Positions 27,883-36,640 of a stretch of 64,000 bases of DNA are shown here, piece by piece. The stretch spans positions 806,001 to 870,000 of the forward strand of contig JAWKPA010000013.1 in NCBI GenBank assembly GCA_041390905.1. Reading direction: 5' to 3'. The notes under the pieces were generated by a model. It was not told the origin of the DNA, ran no database searches, and was given only the letters and a program-made list of their open reading frames with translations. The position numbers and the translations under genes were made by a program. This DNA comes from JACKCD01 sp041390905 (GTDB lineage: Bacteria > Chloroflexota > Anaerolineae > Promineifilales > Promineifilaceae). Position 1 is the stretch's first letter. The number at the start of each line of letters is the position of its first letter.

Positions 27883-27916
27883 AGAAGTTCAACTTCTTCT
27901 GAGAAGTTGAACTTCT
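27883..27916. repeat. Nested palindrome repeat in the 27.8-28.05 kb gap
   Basis: AGAAGTTCAACTTCT and AGAAGTTGAACTTCT are separated by TCTG. The right flank (CACGTTCCTTA, 27929-27939) resembles the outer end of the MITE-like copies, whereas the left flank is not conserved, so it is probably a decayed copy. The surrounding 250-bp gap between the cluster and the lipoprotein gene also holds two ACGGCCGT palindromes (27829 and 27959) and nothing else recognisable. Confidence 0.8.
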
Positions 27917-28054
27917 TGCATTTAACCCACGTTCCTTACAATAAAGCAAACCGGCCAACGGCCGTTTTTCGCCCTACCTCCCAAAATGTGTTAAACTTAA
28001 AAGTTTGGCGGCACTTTGTCGCCTAACTTCTATTGAGAGTGAGCTGGTAATCCT

Positions 28055-30046
28055 TTGAAAAGAGCGATTTTGTTTATCTGTTTGCTGTTGTGGCTGGTGG
28101 CTTGCCAGCAGCCCGATGACGCTGTGCCGGCGGTGCCAACCCAGGCTGTGGAGGTGTTGGCGGAAACGGCCGTTCCTACCCGCATTGTCGTAGATGAAGG
28201 GTCGGCTGTTGCCAATGAGGGAGATGATGTGCCAACGGCCGTTCCTGAACCCACCGCCGAACCAACCCCAACCGCCGAGCCAACCCCGCTGCCCGGTGCC
28301 GAACTGGTGGTTTGCATGGGTCAGGCACCAACGAGCTTGTATTTGTATGGCGATGCGTCGCTGCCAGCAACGGCCGTTCGCCACGCCCTCTATGAAAACC
28401 TCTACACCAGCCTCAGCTATGGCTACCAGCCGCAAGCGTTGGAAAAAATACCCAGCCTGGCCGATGGCGATGCCTACTTTCAGGAGGTGGTGGCGCGGGA
28501 AGGTGATTGGGTTATCAACGCCACGGGTCGCCGCGTGCAGCTTGTGCCACGCGAACAACTGGTGAATGCTGCGGGTCAAACCGTTACCTTTCGTGAAGGG
28601 GATGAGGTACCGATGCAGCAGTTGGTGGTGGATTTTGCCGTGAAGCCACTGGTTTGGTCGGACGGAACGGCCGTTACCGGTGCCGACTACCTGCTGGGGT
28701 TCACCGTGGCGGGCGACCCCGACACCCCCAACAACAAGACCATCACCGAGCGCACCGCCAGCTATGAGGCTGTGGACGACACCCATCTGCGCTGGTCGGG
28801 CATTCCCGGCTATCTCGACATTACTTACTTTGCCAACATTTGGCCGCCGCTGCCCAGCCACCAGCTCCAGGGCATGACCCCGCGTCAACTGCTGGACGCG
28901 CCGGAAGTGGCGCAAAGGCCGCTAAGTACCGGTCCCTTTGTGGTGGAAGAATGGGTGCCGGGCAGCGAACTGCGGCTGGGGCGCAATCCCAACTACTATC
29001 GCGCCAGTGAAGGGCTGCCCAGGCTGGGACGGCTGATTTTCCGCTTTGGTACCGATGGTGCCGCCATTTTGCAAGACCCGACGCTAAATGGCTGTGATGT
29101 GGTGACGCAGGATGTGTTTGGGCAGGAGCAATTAACGGCCGTTGGCGGCGACCCCACTCCCGCGCAGCAAGCCGGAGCCGTTCTCCACATCCAGCCCAGC
29201 CCCATCTACGAACACATCGCCTTTGGCATAGACAGCGTATTCACCGACGACTTCCGCCGCCCCGACTGGTTTGAAGACAAGCGCGTGCGCCAGGCCATTG
29301 CCATGTGTACCGACAGGCAGCGGATGATTGATGAATTGACGGGGGGATATGGGCAGATGATGCACGCCTACATCCCTGGGCAGCACCCGCTTTACCCGGC
29401 CGACCTGACCCAGTGGCCTTATGACCCGGCCGCTGCCAATGCCTTGCTTGATGAAGCGCGGCTAACGGATTTGGACGGCGACGGGCGACGGCAAGAGCTA
29501 TCGTCAGGCACAACCTTTACCATTACCATTGGCACCAACAATGAAAGCGGCTTGCGGCAGCAGATCAACACCATCTTTCAGGAAAACATGCGCGATTGTG
29601 GCATTGTGGTAGAGACATATACCCGGTCGGCCGGCACCTGGTTTGGCGATGGCCCCGGTGGCCCCGTGTTCGGTCGCCGCTTCGACCTGGCCGAATTTGG
29701 CTGGCTCAGTCGCGTTCAGCCCAACTGCGACCTCTATTTGTCGGAAAATGTGACCGGCCCGGAATCTATTGGTCTAGGTGGATGGAGCAACGTCAACGTC
29801 ACCGGCTGGCGCAACGAACCGTTTGACGCTGCCTGCCGCGCCGCCCGCGCCGCCCTGCCCGGCACCCCCGACTACGACAGCAACCACCAGGCCGCGCTCC
29901 GCATCTTTGCCGACGAGCTGCCCGCCATCCCCCTCTTTACCCGCATCGAGCTGGCCGTGGCGCAGCCAACGGTGCAAAACATCCAGCTCAACACCACCCA
30001 GCCCTCAGAGCTTTGGAATGTGTTTGAATGGGATGTTGAGGAATGA
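28055..30046 (+). CDS. ABC transporter solute-binding lipoprotein, family 5
   Basis: A 663-aa extracytoplasmic binding protein of the peptide/nickel (SBP_bac_5) type. The TTG start gives MKRAILFICLLLWLVAC, with a lipobox ending at Cys17. A Pro/Glu/Ala/Thr-rich spacer (about 18-85, VPEPTAEPTPTAEPTPLPG) links the lipid anchor to the binding domain. Family-typical blocks follow: VRHALYENLY, DFAVKPLVWSDGTAVTGADY, GPFVVEEWVPGSELRLGRNP and FEDKRVRQAIAMCTDRQRMI. No permease or ATPase gene is adjacent, so the transporter partner lies elsewhere. The ligand is probably an oligopeptide or similar. Five ACGGCCGT motifs lie within the gene. Confidence 0.92.
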   Translation: MKRAILFICLLLWLVACQQPDDAVPAVPTQAVEVLAETAVPTRIVVDEGSAVANEGDDVPTAVPEPTAEPTPTAEPTPLPGAELVVCMGQAPTSLYLYGDASLPATAVRHALYENLYTSLSYGYQPQALEKIPSLADGDAYFQEVVAREGDWVINATGRRVQLVPREQLVNAAGQTVTFREGDEVPMQQLVVDFAVKPLVWSDGTAVTGADYLLGFTVAGDPDTPNNKTITERTASYEAVDDTHLRWSGIPGYLDITYFANIWPPLPSHQLQGMTPRQLLDAPEVAQRPLSTGPFVVEEWVPGSELRLGRNPNYYRASEGLPRLGRLIFRFGTDGAAILQDPTLNGCDVVTQDVFGQEQLTAVGGDPTPAQQAGAVLHIQPSPIYEHIAFGIDSVFTDDFRRPDWFEDKRVRQAIAMCTDRQRMIDELTGGYGQMMHAYIPGQHPLYPADLTQWPYDPAAANALLDEARLTDLDGDGRRQELSSGTTFTITIGTNNESGLRQQINTIFQENMRDCGIVVETYTRSAGTWFGDGPGGPVFGRRFDLAEFGWLSRVQPNCDLYLSENVTGPESIGLGGWSNVNVTGWRNEPFDAACRAARAALPGTPDYDSNHQAALRIFADELPAIPLFTRIELAVAQPTVQNIQLNTTQPSELWNVFEWDVEE

Positions 30047-30089
30047 TTTTGGGTAGGTGTCGGCATGACGATGTAAATAAAGGATGGCA

Positions 30090-31006
30090 ATGAAAGTTAG
30101 GGTTCCGCCAATCAAGTCGCAAGGGATTAAGACGAAGTTGGTTTTGTGGATCAACAATCTTGTTCCGGCTGATTTTGCTGGAACGTGGATTGAGCCGTTT
30201 ATGGGAACGGCCGTTGTTGCCTTCAACCTCGCCCCTAAAAATGCGTTACTGGCCGATACCAATCCTCATCTTGTCAATTTTTATCAGGCTGTTGCGGCAA
30301 AACGGATTACCCCAGGTATTGTAAGGCAATATCTTGAAGAAGAAGGGGACAAACTTTTAGAAGTTGGTGAAACCCATTATTATGCCGTCCGGGAAAGATT
30401 TAACCGTGAGCAAAACCCTTTGGATTTTCTTTTCCTAAATCGCGCCGGGTTCAATGGCATGATTCGATTTAACCGCAAAGGTGAATTGAACGTACCTTTT
30501 TGCCGCAAACCACACCGTTTTTCCCCAGCCTATATCACAAAAATTGTCAACCAGGTTCATTATGTCGCCAAGCTGTTGCAGGTAAAAGATGTTTGTTTCA
30601 AACATCAGAATTTTGCGGAGACGATTCGCCAGGCGACGGCACATGACCTCATTTACTGTGACCCGCCCTATATTGGTCGGCATGTGGATTATTACAATAG
30701 TTGGGATGATGCGTGCGAAATCGAGTTGTTTGAGTTACTAGCGGATACGCCTGCTACATTTATTCTCTCGACATGGCACCATAACGCTTATCGTAACAAC
30801 GAATACATTGATTCTCTTTGGAGCAAGTTCAACATTCTTACCAGAGAACATTTTTATCATGTGGGGCGAGTGAGAAAAATCGTAATCAAATGGTCGAGGC
30901 TATTGTGACGAATCTGGATATTGCAATGCACCAATTTGAAGAACAAAGCCAGCCTGTCCAGCTACAATTACTGGAAACAACAGCCTCTTATCAAGGGCGG
31001 GAGTAA
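30090..31006 (+). pseudogene. D12-class adenine-specific DNA methylase, frameshifted
   Basis: It resembles Dam/MboII-type N6-adenine methyltransferases. An AdoMet-binding region (WIEPFMGTAVVAFNLAPKNA), the NFYQAV block and the catalytic motif DLIYCDPPYIGRHVDYYNSW are present. The frame starting at 30090 (or 30084) stops at 30908 after HFYHVGRVRKI. Family members normally continue HVGA..NRNxMxEAxxTN, and exactly that (SEKNRNQMVEAIVTNLDIAM) continues in the +1 frame to 31006. Adding one G to GGGG at 30862-30865 restores HVGASEKNRN. Either the gene is frameshifted or the assembly dropped a base in a G run. The second glycine of the FxGxG loop is replaced by Ala where an ACGGCCGT palindrome sits (30209). 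No restriction endonuclease gene was recognised beside it. Confidence 0.85.
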
Positions 31007-31009
31007 GAT

Positions 31010-31216
31010 TTGACAACAACTAGGTCAGTTTCACATGATCGGCATGAGGAAGACATTGAAGCAAAAGCTATTTGGTTTCAGTCTCTTTCACTTATTGAGC
31101 GTATGGATATGTTATGCTTTTTTACGGATATGTTACTTGGTGTAAACCCAGGAATAGTTGAGCAGAAAAATGCTAAACCAATTGCAGGGCGTGTTCGCGT
31201 CCTTTCAAAAACATGA
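31010..31216 (+). CDS. Small helical partner protein of nucleotidyltransferase
   Basis: A 68-aa protein from a TTG start three bases after the methylase reading ends; a GGCGGGAG upstream could serve as ribosome site. It is acidic and helical (EEDIEAKAIWFQSLSLIERM), ending in a basic tail (GRVRVLSKT). Its last ~46 bases overlap the start of the nucleotidyltransferase gene in another frame, the arrangement typical of co-translated toxin-antitoxin or chaperone pairs. I do not recognise the family with certainty; its pairing role is inferred from the overlap. Confidence 0.6.
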   Translation: MTTTRSVSHDRHEEDIEAKAIWFQSLSLIERMDMLCFFTDMLLGVNPGIVEQKNAKPIAGRVRVLSKT

Positions 31217-31622
31217 AGTGAAATACCTTGTGATAGGGGGAATTGCTGCTGTACTGTACGGCGTTCCGCGAGCAACGTTTGATCTCGATATTCTCATTGA
31301 GGCAACGCCCCAAAACGCTCAACGGCTCCTTGAGGCTTTAATAGATGCACGTTTAGGAACTGCGATCTTGACCTCTGTTGAGGATTTGCTGGCCCATGAG
31401 ATTACCATCTTTAAAGATCGTATTCGAGTTGATGTTCAGACTTTTACGCCAGGTATTCGTTTTGAGGATGCTTGGGGAAAGCGGGCAGCAATGATTTATG
31501 CAGGGCAAGAGTTCTATGTTGTTTCGCGTGAAGATTTGATTGCTTCTAAGCTGGCGGCAGGCCGTTCTGTTGATTTAGAAGATGTGCGTTTATTGCGCTT
31601 GCGTCAAGATGATGGCATGTAG
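31170..31622 (+). CDS. Nucleotidyltransferase-fold protein (AbiEii/MNT-like)
   Basis: A 150-aa protein. VKYLVIGGIAAVLYGVPRAT followed by FDLDILIE gives the GG...R.T.DLD pattern of Pol-beta-type minimal nucleotidyltransferases; a later Asp in IRVDVQTF fits the third metal ligand. The tail (VVSREDLIASKLAAGRSVDL EDVRLL) matches the SxEDLIxxKL..GR..DxxDv motif of AbiEii-like/DUF6036 proteins. Such proteins are toxins or antitoxin enzymes that transfer NMPs to tRNA or protein. It overlaps the 68-aa gene upstream and is followed by pth after two bases. The start at 31170 (ATG) is preferred over TTG at 31158. Confidence 0.82.
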   Translation: MLNQLQGVFASFQKHEVKYLVIGGIAAVLYGVPRATFDLDILIEATPQNAQRLLEALIDARLGTAILTSVEDLLAHEITIFKDRIRVDVQTFTPGIRFEDAWGKRAAMIYAGQEFYVVSREDLIASKLAAGRSVDLEDVRLLRLRQDDGM

Positions 31623-31624
31623 CT

Positions 31625-32281
31625 GTGAGTTGGTTACGACAATTACGGCAATTTTTACGGATGAATGACAACGACAAGCAGCGAGAGGCGGCGAATGCCG
31701 AGGAAAGCGAACGGTTTTTGATTGTGGGGCTGGGCAATACGGGGCGCAACTATGCGGGGAATCGCCACAATATTGGCTTTATGGCGGTGGATCGGCTGGC
31801 GGCGAAGCATGGGTTGCTGTTGAACCGGGTGCAGAACAAGGCGTTGGTGGCAAACGGCCGTTTATCCCACCACCCCGTCATCCTCGCCAAACCCCAAACG
31901 ATGATGAACGGCAGCGGCGATGCCGTGGGGCCGCTGGCGAAGTTCTACAAAGTACCCCCTGCCAACGTCCTGGTCATCTATGACGAAATTGACATCGAGT
32001 TTGGCATGGTGCGAATTCGGGAAAAAGGGAGTTCCGGCGGTCACAACGGTATGCGCTCCATCATCCAGCATTTGGGGCAGGAGTTCCCCCGCATTCGCCT
32101 GGGCATTGGTCGGCCGGCGGGCAAAATGCCCGTCCACGCCTACGTGCTGCAAGATTTTGCCAAAGATGAGCTGCCGCTGGTAGATGAGATGCTGGAAACG
32201 GCCGTTTCCGCCATCGAAACCTTTGTGTCTGAAGGCATTCAGCAAGCCATGAACAAATACAACGGTAAAAAGGTTCTCTGA
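31625..32281 (+). CDS. pth: Peptidyl-tRNA hydrolase
   Basis: It releases tRNA from peptidyl-tRNAs that drop off the ribosome. The 218-aa frame from GTG 31625 has an unusual ~30-residue N-terminal extension; the ATG at 31661 shortens it to 206 aa, closer to family length, and is a likely alternative start. Conserved features: FLIVGLGNTGRNYAGNRHNI with the catalytic His, KPQTMMNGSG with Asn, VIYDEIDIEFG with Asp and GSSGGHNGMRSI with Asn. GNTG replaces the usual GNPG. It lies two bases after the nucleotidyltransferase gene, so expression may be coupled. Confidence 0.95.
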   Translation: MSWLRQLRQFLRMNDNDKQREAANAEESERFLIVGLGNTGRNYAGNRHNIGFMAVDRLAAKHGLLLNRVQNKALVANGRLSHHPVILAKPQTMMNGSGDAVGPLAKFYKVPPANVLVIYDEIDIEFGMVRIREKGSSGGHNGMRSIIQHLGQEFPRIRLGIGRPAGKMPVHAYVLQDFAKDELPLVDEMLETAVSAIETFVSEGIQQAMNKYNGKKVL

Positions 32282-32366
32282 AAACAGAGACTAAGAGACT
32301 GGGAGACTGGGAGACTAAGGCAATCTCTCAGTCTCCCAGTCTCTCAATCTCCTAATCTCTCTCCTC
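32282..32366. repeat. Word-built inverted repeat, AGACTGGGAGACT
   Basis: The left arm is tandem GAGACT/GGGAGACT words (32286-32316). The right arm repeats AGTCTCCC and AATCTCC words (32322-32360), complementary to it. The same word family occurs at 41084, 49276, 51887 and 63440. It ends only four bases before the mfd start, leaving no visible Shine-Dalgarno sequence there. Confidence 0.75.
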
Positions 32367-32369
32367 ACT

Positions 32370-35300
32370 ATGAGCATTTCTGGACTGCTAGACCTGTTTA
32401 ACGACCTCCCAGCCTACCAAAAGCTGCGGGCGGCGCTGGCTGCCGAGCAGACAATCCCATCTTTGGAGCTGCCTGGCAGTGCAAGAACGGCCGTTCTTGC
32501 CCACCTCCACCTCACCAGCAACGTCCCCATCATCCTGCTCTCCGGCCGCATTGACAGCGTAACCGGCTGGCAGCAAGCCCTCGAAACATGGCTCCCCGCC
32601 GACCGCCAGCCGCTGCGTTTCCCCGAACCCACCCCCCTGCCGTTTGAGCGCGGCCCCTGGAGCGACCGCACCATTCAGGGGCGCATGGCCGTTTTGTCCG
32701 CACTCATGGCCGGGCAGCACCCGATGATGCCCGCCCCGGCACACCCGCCGCTTGTTCTCACCTCCGCCCGCGCCTTTTTGCAAAAATCGCTGCCCAAACG
32801 CCGCTTTGTTGCCGCCACCCGCCCCCTGCGCGTGGGGCAAATTCTGGATTTGGACAAAACGATGACGACGTGGCGCGAGATTGGCTTTGACCAGACCAGC
32901 GTCGTGGACGCGCCGGGGCAGGTGAGCCAGCGCGGTGGCATCATTGACATCTTCCCGCTAAACGCCCCGTACCCGGTGCGGATTGAGCTGTTTGGCGACG
33001 AAATTGACACCATGCGCTATTTTGACCCCGCCACCCAGCGTTCGATTGAGGTCAACGGCAGCAGCGCGGTGGAACGGGTAGTGATTACCCCGGCGCGGGA
33101 GGCGTTGCCGCAGGTGGCGCGGGAGCTGGCGCTGACGTGGCCCGACGAGCTGCTGCCGGATGAGGAGAGTTTGCCGTCGTGGCGGGATGATATTGCCCCA
33201 TTGCGCGAAGGACGGCCGTTTACCACCCTCGAATATTACCTCCCTCTGCTCTATGCCCGCCCCGCCAGTCTATTGGATTATTTGCCGGAGAAAGCGTTGG
33301 TGGTGGTGGATGATTGGGCGGAGCTGGAAACGGCCGTTAACGAACTCCTCAACCACGCCGACCAGATTGGCAACGAACAGCCCTCCCTGCCCCCCAGCTA
33401 CAGCAGCCCCCTCTTTGAATGGCGGGCCATGGCCGACGAACTGCGCTGGTGGCAGCCGCTGGTTTTGGGCGCAGGCGAAGAAGAAGAGCCAGAACGCCAC
33501 CCCCTGCACGAACTCAGCGAATCCTTTACCCCTGGCCCCCGCTACGGCGGGCAGGTGCGCCCCCTCATGACCCAGCTTCGCTCCGCCCGGCGCGAAGGGG
33601 AACGTGCTGTGGTTGTCAGCCGCCAGGCCGCAAGATTGGCCGACCTGTGGCGCGAAGAAGGGCGCAACGTCATGGAAGAGGGCATCCGTCGCCAAACCGC
33701 TTCCCCCCTGCTCCTCAGCACCCCCGCCCCTCTGCACCCCGTCGAGCAACTGCCCCAACTTCCCGACCCCGGCAGCCTGACCTTTGTCCAGGGCAGCCTG
33801 CCCGAAGGGTTCACCCTGGTAGATCGCCAAACCAATGACGTGGTGCTGGATTTGCTCACCGATGCCGAAATTTTTGGCTGGAGTCGGCCAGCACCCCGCC
33901 GCATTCGTCCCCGCCGCCCCACCGCCCCCGAAACCTTCTTTGCCGACATCCAGGCCGGGGATTACGTTGTTCACCTGGATTACGGGATTGGCCTCTTTCA
34001 GGGGCTGGTCGTTCGCAACGTTGGCGGCATGGAGCGGGAATATTTGCTGGTGGAATATGCCAACGGCGACAGCCTTTACGTGCCGGTGCATCAGGCCGAC
34101 CGGCTGGGCAAATGGATTGGAGCCAGCGAAATGGCTCCCACGCTCAACCGGGTGGGTGAAAAGACGTGGGCAGCGGCCAAGGCGCGGGCGCGGCAGGCCG
34201 CCGACGATCTGGCCGGGGAGCTGCTGGAGCTGTATGCCGTCCGTGAAACGATTGACGGCCACGCCTTTGCCCCCGATGACGAGTGGCAGGTGGAGCTGGA
34301 GGCCAGCTTCCCCTACCGCGAAACCGAAGACCAGCTGCGCGTCATTGCTGAAGTGAAGGAAGATATGGAAAAGCCGCAGCCGATGGACAGGTTGGTTTGT
34401 GGTGACGTGGGGTTTGGCAAGACGGAGGTGGCACTGCGGGCGGCGTTCAAGGCGGTGGTGGACGGCAAACAGGTTGCCATTTTGGTGCCAACAACGATTT
34501 TGGCGCAGCAGCATTACAACACTTTCCGCGAACGGGTGACGGCGTTCCCGGTGAAAGTGGAGATGTTGTCCCGCTTTCGCACCCAGGGGCAGCAAGCTCG
34601 CATTGTCAAGGCTCTGCGCGAGGGGGCGATTGACATCATCATTGGCACGCATCGGCTGGTGTCGGATGACGTGTCGTTTAAGGATTTGGGGCTGGTCATT
34701 ATTGACGAAGAGCAGCGGTTTGGCGTGGCGCACAAGGAAAAGCTGAAGCAGTGGCGCACCGAGGTGGATGTGTTGACGATGACCGCCACCCCCATTCCGC
34801 GCACGCTGCACATGAGCCTGACCGGGGTGCGCGACATCAGCATCATTGACACCGCCCCGGCGGAGCGGCTGCCGGTGCAAACGTATGTGGGGCAGGCGGA
34901 CGAGACGCGGCTGAAGCGGGCGATTTTGCGTGAGCTGGATCGCGGCGGCCAGCTTTTTATGGTGCATAATCGGGTGCAGTCCATTGAGGTTGTGCGGAAG
35001 CAGATTGAGCGGCTGGTGCCGGAGGCGCGGGTGGTGGTGGCGCACGGGCAGATGAGCGAGCGCAAGCTGGAAAAGATTATGCAGCAGTTTTCGGATCGGG
35101 AGATTGATATTTTGCTCTCGACGACGATTATTGAAAGTGGGCTGGATTTTCCCAATGCCAACACGCTAATTGTAGACCGCGCCGATGCGTTTGGGCTGTC
35201 GCAGCTTTACCAGCTTCGCGGCCGGGTGGGGCGCGGCACGCGCCGGGCGTATGCCTATTTTTTCCACCGGCCGTGGCGGTCGCTGTCTCCGGAGGCGAAG

Positions 35301-35957
35301 GCGCGGCTGGAGACGATTGCGGAGCAAACGCAGCTGGGGGCGGGGTATCAGATTGCCCTGCGTGACCTGGAGATTCGGGGGGCGGGGGATTTGCTGGGGG
35401 GGCAGCAGAGTGGGCATATTTCGGCGGTGGGGTTTGATTTGTATACGCGGCTGCTGGCAACGGCCGTTAAACGGCGCAAAGCCGAGCTGAAAGGGGAGGA
35501 ACTGCCCCCCGACCTGCCCGAAGCCCCGGTCATTGATTTGCCGCTGGCAACCTACGTGCCGCCCGACTATGTGCCGGATGCTGCCCTTCGGCTGCGGCTC
35601 TACCGCCGCATGGCAATGCTGGATTCGCTGCACGAGATTGACGAAATGGCCGAAGAGCTGGCCGACCGCTTTGGCCCGATCCCCGACCCAATCCACAATT
35701 TGCTGTACCAACTGCGAATTAAGGCGTTGGCGCTGAAGGCGAAGGTGTCGGCGATTACCACGGAGGCGGGGCAAATTCGCATTCGGGTGCTGGAGCTGGA
35801 GGGGCTGGACAGGTACCATATGCAGCGGTATTTGGGGGAGAGTGTGCGGGTGAGCAAAACGGCCGTTTGGATGAAGCGCGACCTTAGCACCCACGAATGG
35901 CAGGTGGCGCTGGTGCAGGTGCTGGAGCGGCTGCAGGGGTTTGAGCGGCAGGGGTAG
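32370..35957 (+). CDS. mfd: Transcription-repair coupling factor Mfd
   Basis: An 1195-aa DNA translocase that removes RNA polymerase stalled at lesions and recruits UvrA. The order is: a UvrB-like N-terminal module (1-~330), a CarD-like RNA polymerase interaction domain (about 515-585, GDYVVHLDYGIGLFQG to YVPVHQADRLGKW), then a RecG-type helicase core. The core shows VCGDVGFGKTEVALRAAF (Walker A), IIDEEQRFGVAHKEK (DEEQ) and MTATPIPRTLHMSL, with LLSTTIIESGLDFPNANTLI, QLRGRVGRG and the TRCF C-terminal domain. The last ~45 codons are duplicated downstream of a toxin-antitoxin pair (36653-36785). Within the gene composition slides from C-rich after the palindrome near 33331 to G-rich before the one near 35460. 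Confidence 0.97.
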   Translation: MSISGLLDLFNDLPAYQKLRAALAAEQTIPSLELPGSARTAVLAHLHLTSNVPIILLSGRIDSVTGWQQALETWLPADRQPLRFPEPTPLPFERGPWSDRTIQGRMAVLSALMAGQHPMMPAPAHPPLVLTSARAFLQKSLPKRRFVAATRPLRVGQILDLDKTMTTWREIGFDQTSVVDAPGQVSQRGGIIDIFPLNAPYPVRIELFGDEIDTMRYFDPATQRSIEVNGSSAVERVVITPAREALPQVARELALTWPDELLPDEESLPSWRDDIAPLREGRPFTTLEYYLPLLYARPASLLDYLPEKALVVVDDWAELETAVNELLNHADQIGNEQPSLPPSYSSPLFEWRAMADELRWWQPLVLGAGEEEEPERHPLHELSESFTPGPRYGGQVRPLMTQLRSARREGERAVVVSRQAARLADLWREEGRNVMEEGIRRQTASPLLLSTPAPLHPVEQLPQLPDPGSLTFVQGSLPEGFTLVDRQTNDVVLDLLTDAEIFGWSRPAPRRIRPRRPTAPETFFADIQAGDYVVHLDYGIGLFQGLVVRNVGGMEREYLLVEYANGDSLYVPVHQADRLGKWIGASEMAPTLNRVGEKTWAAAKARARQAADDLAGELLELYAVRETIDGHAFAPDDEWQVELEASFPYRETEDQLRVIAEVKEDMEKPQPMDRLVCGDVGFGKTEVALRAAFKAVVDGKQVAILVPTTILAQQHYNTFRERVTAFPVKVEMLSRFRTQGQQARIVKALREGAIDIIIGTHRLVSDDVSFKDLGLVIIDEEQRFGVAHKEKLKQWRTEVDVLTMTATPIPRTLHMSLTGVRDISIIDTAPAERLPVQTYVGQADETRLKRAILRELDRGGQLFMVHNRVQSIEVVRKQIERLVPEARVVVAHGQMSERKLEKIMQQFSDREIDILLSTTIIESGLDFPNANTLIVDRADAFGLSQLYQLRGRVGRGTRRAYAYFFHRPWRSLSPEAKARLETIAEQTQLGAGYQIALRDLEIRGAGDLLGGQQSGHISAVGFDLYTRLLATAVKRRKAELKGEELPPDLPEAPVIDLPLATYVPPDYVPDAALRLRLYRRMAMLDSLHEIDEMAEELADRFGPIPDPIHNLLYQLRIKALALKAKVSAITTEAGQIRIRVLELEGLDRYHMQRYLGESVRVSKTAVWMKRDLSTHEWQVALVQVLERLQGFERQG

Positions 35958-35969
35958 TTGCGTCTTATG

Positions 35970-35980
35970 GTATACTATAC
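35970..35980. promoter_or_regulatory. Candidate operator of the mazF-type module
   Basis: GTATACTATAC is an 11-nt palindrome with a single central base, 17 bases before the antitoxin start and overlapping a TATACT that could be a -10 box. Toxin-antitoxin operons are usually autorepressed through such sites. No convincing -35 box was found. Confidence 0.4.
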
Positions 35981-35997
35981 GCTATGAGGTATCTGAA

Positions 35998-36276
35998 ATG
36001 ATTGACGATATTGAGGTTTCTATCAAATTGCCGCGTGTGCTTTGGGCGCAATTAGTATCGCAAGCAAAAACGGCCGATATTGACGAATCTATTCTTTTGG
36101 CGCAAGCCGTTGAAAATTTCCTAGCCAATGAAGCAAAAAAAATAGTGGTTGCAGAACAATTAAGCCAGGAATGTGATTTGTTGGCCGGGATGAGTTTTGA
36201 TGATATTGGCACCGAGGAAGAATGGCTGTTGGTGCAAAATGAAGCCTTAACTGGATTTGAAACAGAGTTGGAGTAG
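35998..36276 (+). CDS. Antitoxin of a MazF-type pair
   Basis: A 92-aa protein. The first half (IEVSIKLPRVLWAQLVSQAK then DESILLAQAVENFLANEAKK) has the strand-helix-helix pattern of ribbon-helix-helix DNA-binding domains. The acidic C-terminal part (LLAGMSFDDIGTEEEWLLVQ) would be the toxin-neutralising segment. It is followed after five bases by the mazF-like toxin. Assignment as antitoxin rests on the pairing and size; the sequence is not a classical MazE. Confidence 0.75.
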   Translation: MIDDIEVSIKLPRVLWAQLVSQAKTADIDESILLAQAVENFLANEAKKIVVAEQLSQECDLLAGMSFDDIGTEEEWLLVQNEALTGFETELE

Positions 36277-36281
36277 TTTCT

Positions 36282-36626
36282 GTGAAAGTTCAGCGTGGCG
36301 ATGTCTTCTGTTGCAATCTTGATCCTGTCTATGGGTTTGAACAAAAAGGAATGCGGCCAGTTGTTGTTCTGCAAACGGATGTTGCCAATGACAAACTAAA
36401 TACGGTGATGGTGGCACCGCTTACTTCAAATCTCAAAGCACAAGGCTTTCTGCTGACAGTTCTGGTTGAAGCCAAAGACAGTAACTTACCCAAAGATTCT
36501 GTTATTCTTTTGTTTCAGATTCGCACGCTTGACAAGCGCCGCCTTGAAAGAAAAATTGCCCATTTGGATCAGAAAATGATGGATCGGGTTGATCAGGCCT
36601 TGCGAGTTGCTTTTGATCTAATCTAG
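36282..36626 (+). CDS. MazF/PemK-family endoribonuclease toxin
   Basis: A 114-aa toxin that cuts mRNA. From a GTG start: VQRGDVFCCNLDPVYGFEQK then GMRPVVVLQTDVANDKLNTV. The RGD(V/I)...L.P..G.EQ...RPVVV..D..N pattern and MVAPLTSNL, DSVILLFQIRTLDKRRL are diagnostic of the family. The pair sits between the intact mfd end and a second, decayed copy of the mfd 3' end, suggesting insertion of the module with duplication of its target. Confidence 0.93.
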   Translation: MKVQRGDVFCCNLDPVYGFEQKGMRPVVVLQTDVANDKLNTVMVAPLTSNLKAQGFLLTVLVEAKDSNLPKDSVILLFQIRTLDKRRLERKIAHLDQKMMDRVDQALRVAFDLI

Positions 36627-36640
36627 CTTGCTCACCATAC

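Noticed and set aside
31078..31275. Minus-strand small frame overlapping the nucleotidyltransferase start
   Set aside because: Antisense to two overlapping plus-strand genes, no ribosome site, no recognisable features.
33270..35045. 591-residue open frame on the minus strand inside mfd
   Set aside because: It is antisense to a certain gene, rich in His/Pro/Gln/Asn, and shows no domain. It arises from the GC-rich codon pattern of mfd.
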